Origin: Dermanyssus gallinae
Lineage: Eukaryota > Arthropoda > Arachnida > Mesostigmata > Dermanyssidae
Length of the DNA: 64,000 nt
Reading direction: 5' to 3'
Assembly (NCBI GenBank): GCA_003439945.1
Contig: QVRM01002038.1
Location: forward strand, 23,105-87,104
Below the pieces are notes generated by a model. It had not been told where the DNA came from. It worked only from the letters and a program-made list of their open reading frames with translations, and ran no database searches. How positions within the stretch are numbered: the stretch's first letter is position 1; each line of letters opens with the position of its first letter. This document shows, one piece after another, positions 62,979-64,000 of the stretch. The translations under genes and the position numbers were made by a program.

Positions 62979-64000
62979 TCGGGGGAAAAAGTTACTGCCG
63001 CGGTCAAGAGTTTGGCCCGAAGTTCTGCCGGGGTCTTGATTTCATTCGACCACGACAGCTAATAGACCTACTATATTCGACATTGGGGGACGCAACCGGT
63101 CGGTTGGCGTCCGCATTGGCCAAAATCGTGGACTTGCTTTTGTGGGACGTCCCTCCACCTCAACTGCGACCTATAATCTTTGGGGCCAGGCTCTTTGTCC
63201 TACAGAAGAAAGACGGGTCAGTGAGGCCAATTGTTTGCTCCTGCACCTTGCGCAGGCTAGCCGCAAAGATTGCTTGTAATAGAACCAGAGATAAATTCCG
63301 CCGTGCATGCCGCCCGAGCTTTTATTCCGATTCACGCTCACTACCTGGGGTTCTCGTAAAGCTGGATTTTAGGAATGCCTTTAACTCTGTAGGACGGGAT
63401 CACCTGTTGGAGACGGTCGTGGCGCGAATTTCGCCAGAATTCTGGCCTGGAGCTGAATCCAAGTGGTGGTTCGATCGAAGTGCGAGATCTACGTTACGAG
63501 TGATAGTGCGCAGGCGCTCGACCCCCGTCTCCTACAAACTTTATTGGCGGGTTGTAAGATTGCCCTCGACTACGACCTGGAGCTTCTGGGAGTCACCCTC
63601 CGACCGCAAGGGCTCGCACGCCGCTCTCAAAAAAATGGCAAAACGAGTTAAAGGACGTCGCTAATAACCTCACCCCGCTCGGCGCTCATCGCGCTCTCCT
63701 TTTACTTCGATCGTCGTTTTCAGCCACTAGGGTCAACCACGTTCTCCGAAGAGCTAATCTGACAGGACGATTAGACGACCTTCGTCCATTGAACGAGTTA
63801 ACGCTAAACACCCTCGAGTCCCTCCTTATTCTTTCGCTGACAGCCCCCGCTCGAAAACAGGCGCGACTATCAATTTCCAAGATAGGTCTAGGGATCCCGA
63901 ATCCACTTATCTCGGCTGGGCCAGTTTATAGTCTCCTTCCTTCTTCGATCTGAGAACAATGCCATTGCACTCATAGACGAGGCCGGCACTGATCAGTACA
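62979..64000 (+). mobile_element. Truncated second copy of the two-ORF LINE
   Basis: Starts abruptly inside the reverse transcriptase (EKVTAAVKSLARSSAG, with a one-base shift) and follows the 56 kb copy closely: LQKKDGSVRPIVCSCTLRRL, KLDFRNAFNSVGRD. Two internal deletions are seen. One removes the HQLGFATPAGAEA block near 63300. A larger one after RISPEF (about 63440) removes the QQGD and YLDD boxes. It resumes at the LELNP/KCEIYV region and runs off the window end near DQY. It cannot encode an active enzyme. Confidence 0.82.

Overview
This is nuclear DNA from an animal, most likely an arthropod and possibly a tick or mite. The host genes are conserved animal genes with GT-AG introns. Their GC-rich exons sit in AT-rich sequence full of (TA)n arrays, mariner elements and non-LTR retrotransposons (LINEs). 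The choice of arthropod is inference; nothing here fixes the species.

Four host genes are present. (1) The 3' end of a TXNDC11-like gene (+, 1-1402). (2) PIGU (-, exons 7322-7139 and 4449-3377), tail to tail with TXNDC11. (3) IFT122 (+, six exons, 9931-19106), head to head with PIGU across 2.6 kb. (4) A full MRP-type ABC transporter of subfamily C (-, 18 exons, 52132-21070), tail to tail with IFT122. All exon phases were checked by hand. PIGU gives 418 codons. The ABC gene gives 1419 codons and IFT122 gives 1155, but only after discounting one and four single extra bases. TXNDC11 has one more such base. These six breaks are probably consensus errors, although a few sit directly at stop codons.

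The rest is dominated by mobile DNA. A near-intact 4.6 kb LINE lies at about 56.2-60.9 kb. It has a tRNA-like Pol III box pair at its 5' end, a Gag-like ORF1 with three zinc knuckles, a TAATG stop-start junction, and an ORF2 with a C2H2 finger, a YLDD reverse transcriptase and a restriction-like endonuclease. Decayed or truncated relatives lie at 24.4-26.5 kb, 30.5-32.8 kb (between TAA microsatellites), 37.5-38.0 plus 39.7-40.1 kb, and 63.0-64.0 kb. Other mobile DNA comprises two mariners (5.4-6.3 and 54.46-55.73 kb), two copies of a second LINE family (10.4-11.6 and 48.5-49.7 kb), two further LINE relics (38.7-39.5 and 60.9-61.9 kb), tRNA-derived SINE-like boxes, large foldback elements inside introns of IFT122 and the ABC gene, and about twenty (TA)n arrays.

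The host genes have unrelated jobs: ER protein folding, GPI-anchor synthesis, ciliary transport and membrane export. They look like chance neighbours. The best candidate for something undescribed is the two-ORF LINE, which joins a Gag of the type seen in APE-endonuclease LINEs to an R2-like reverse transcriptase/endonuclease.
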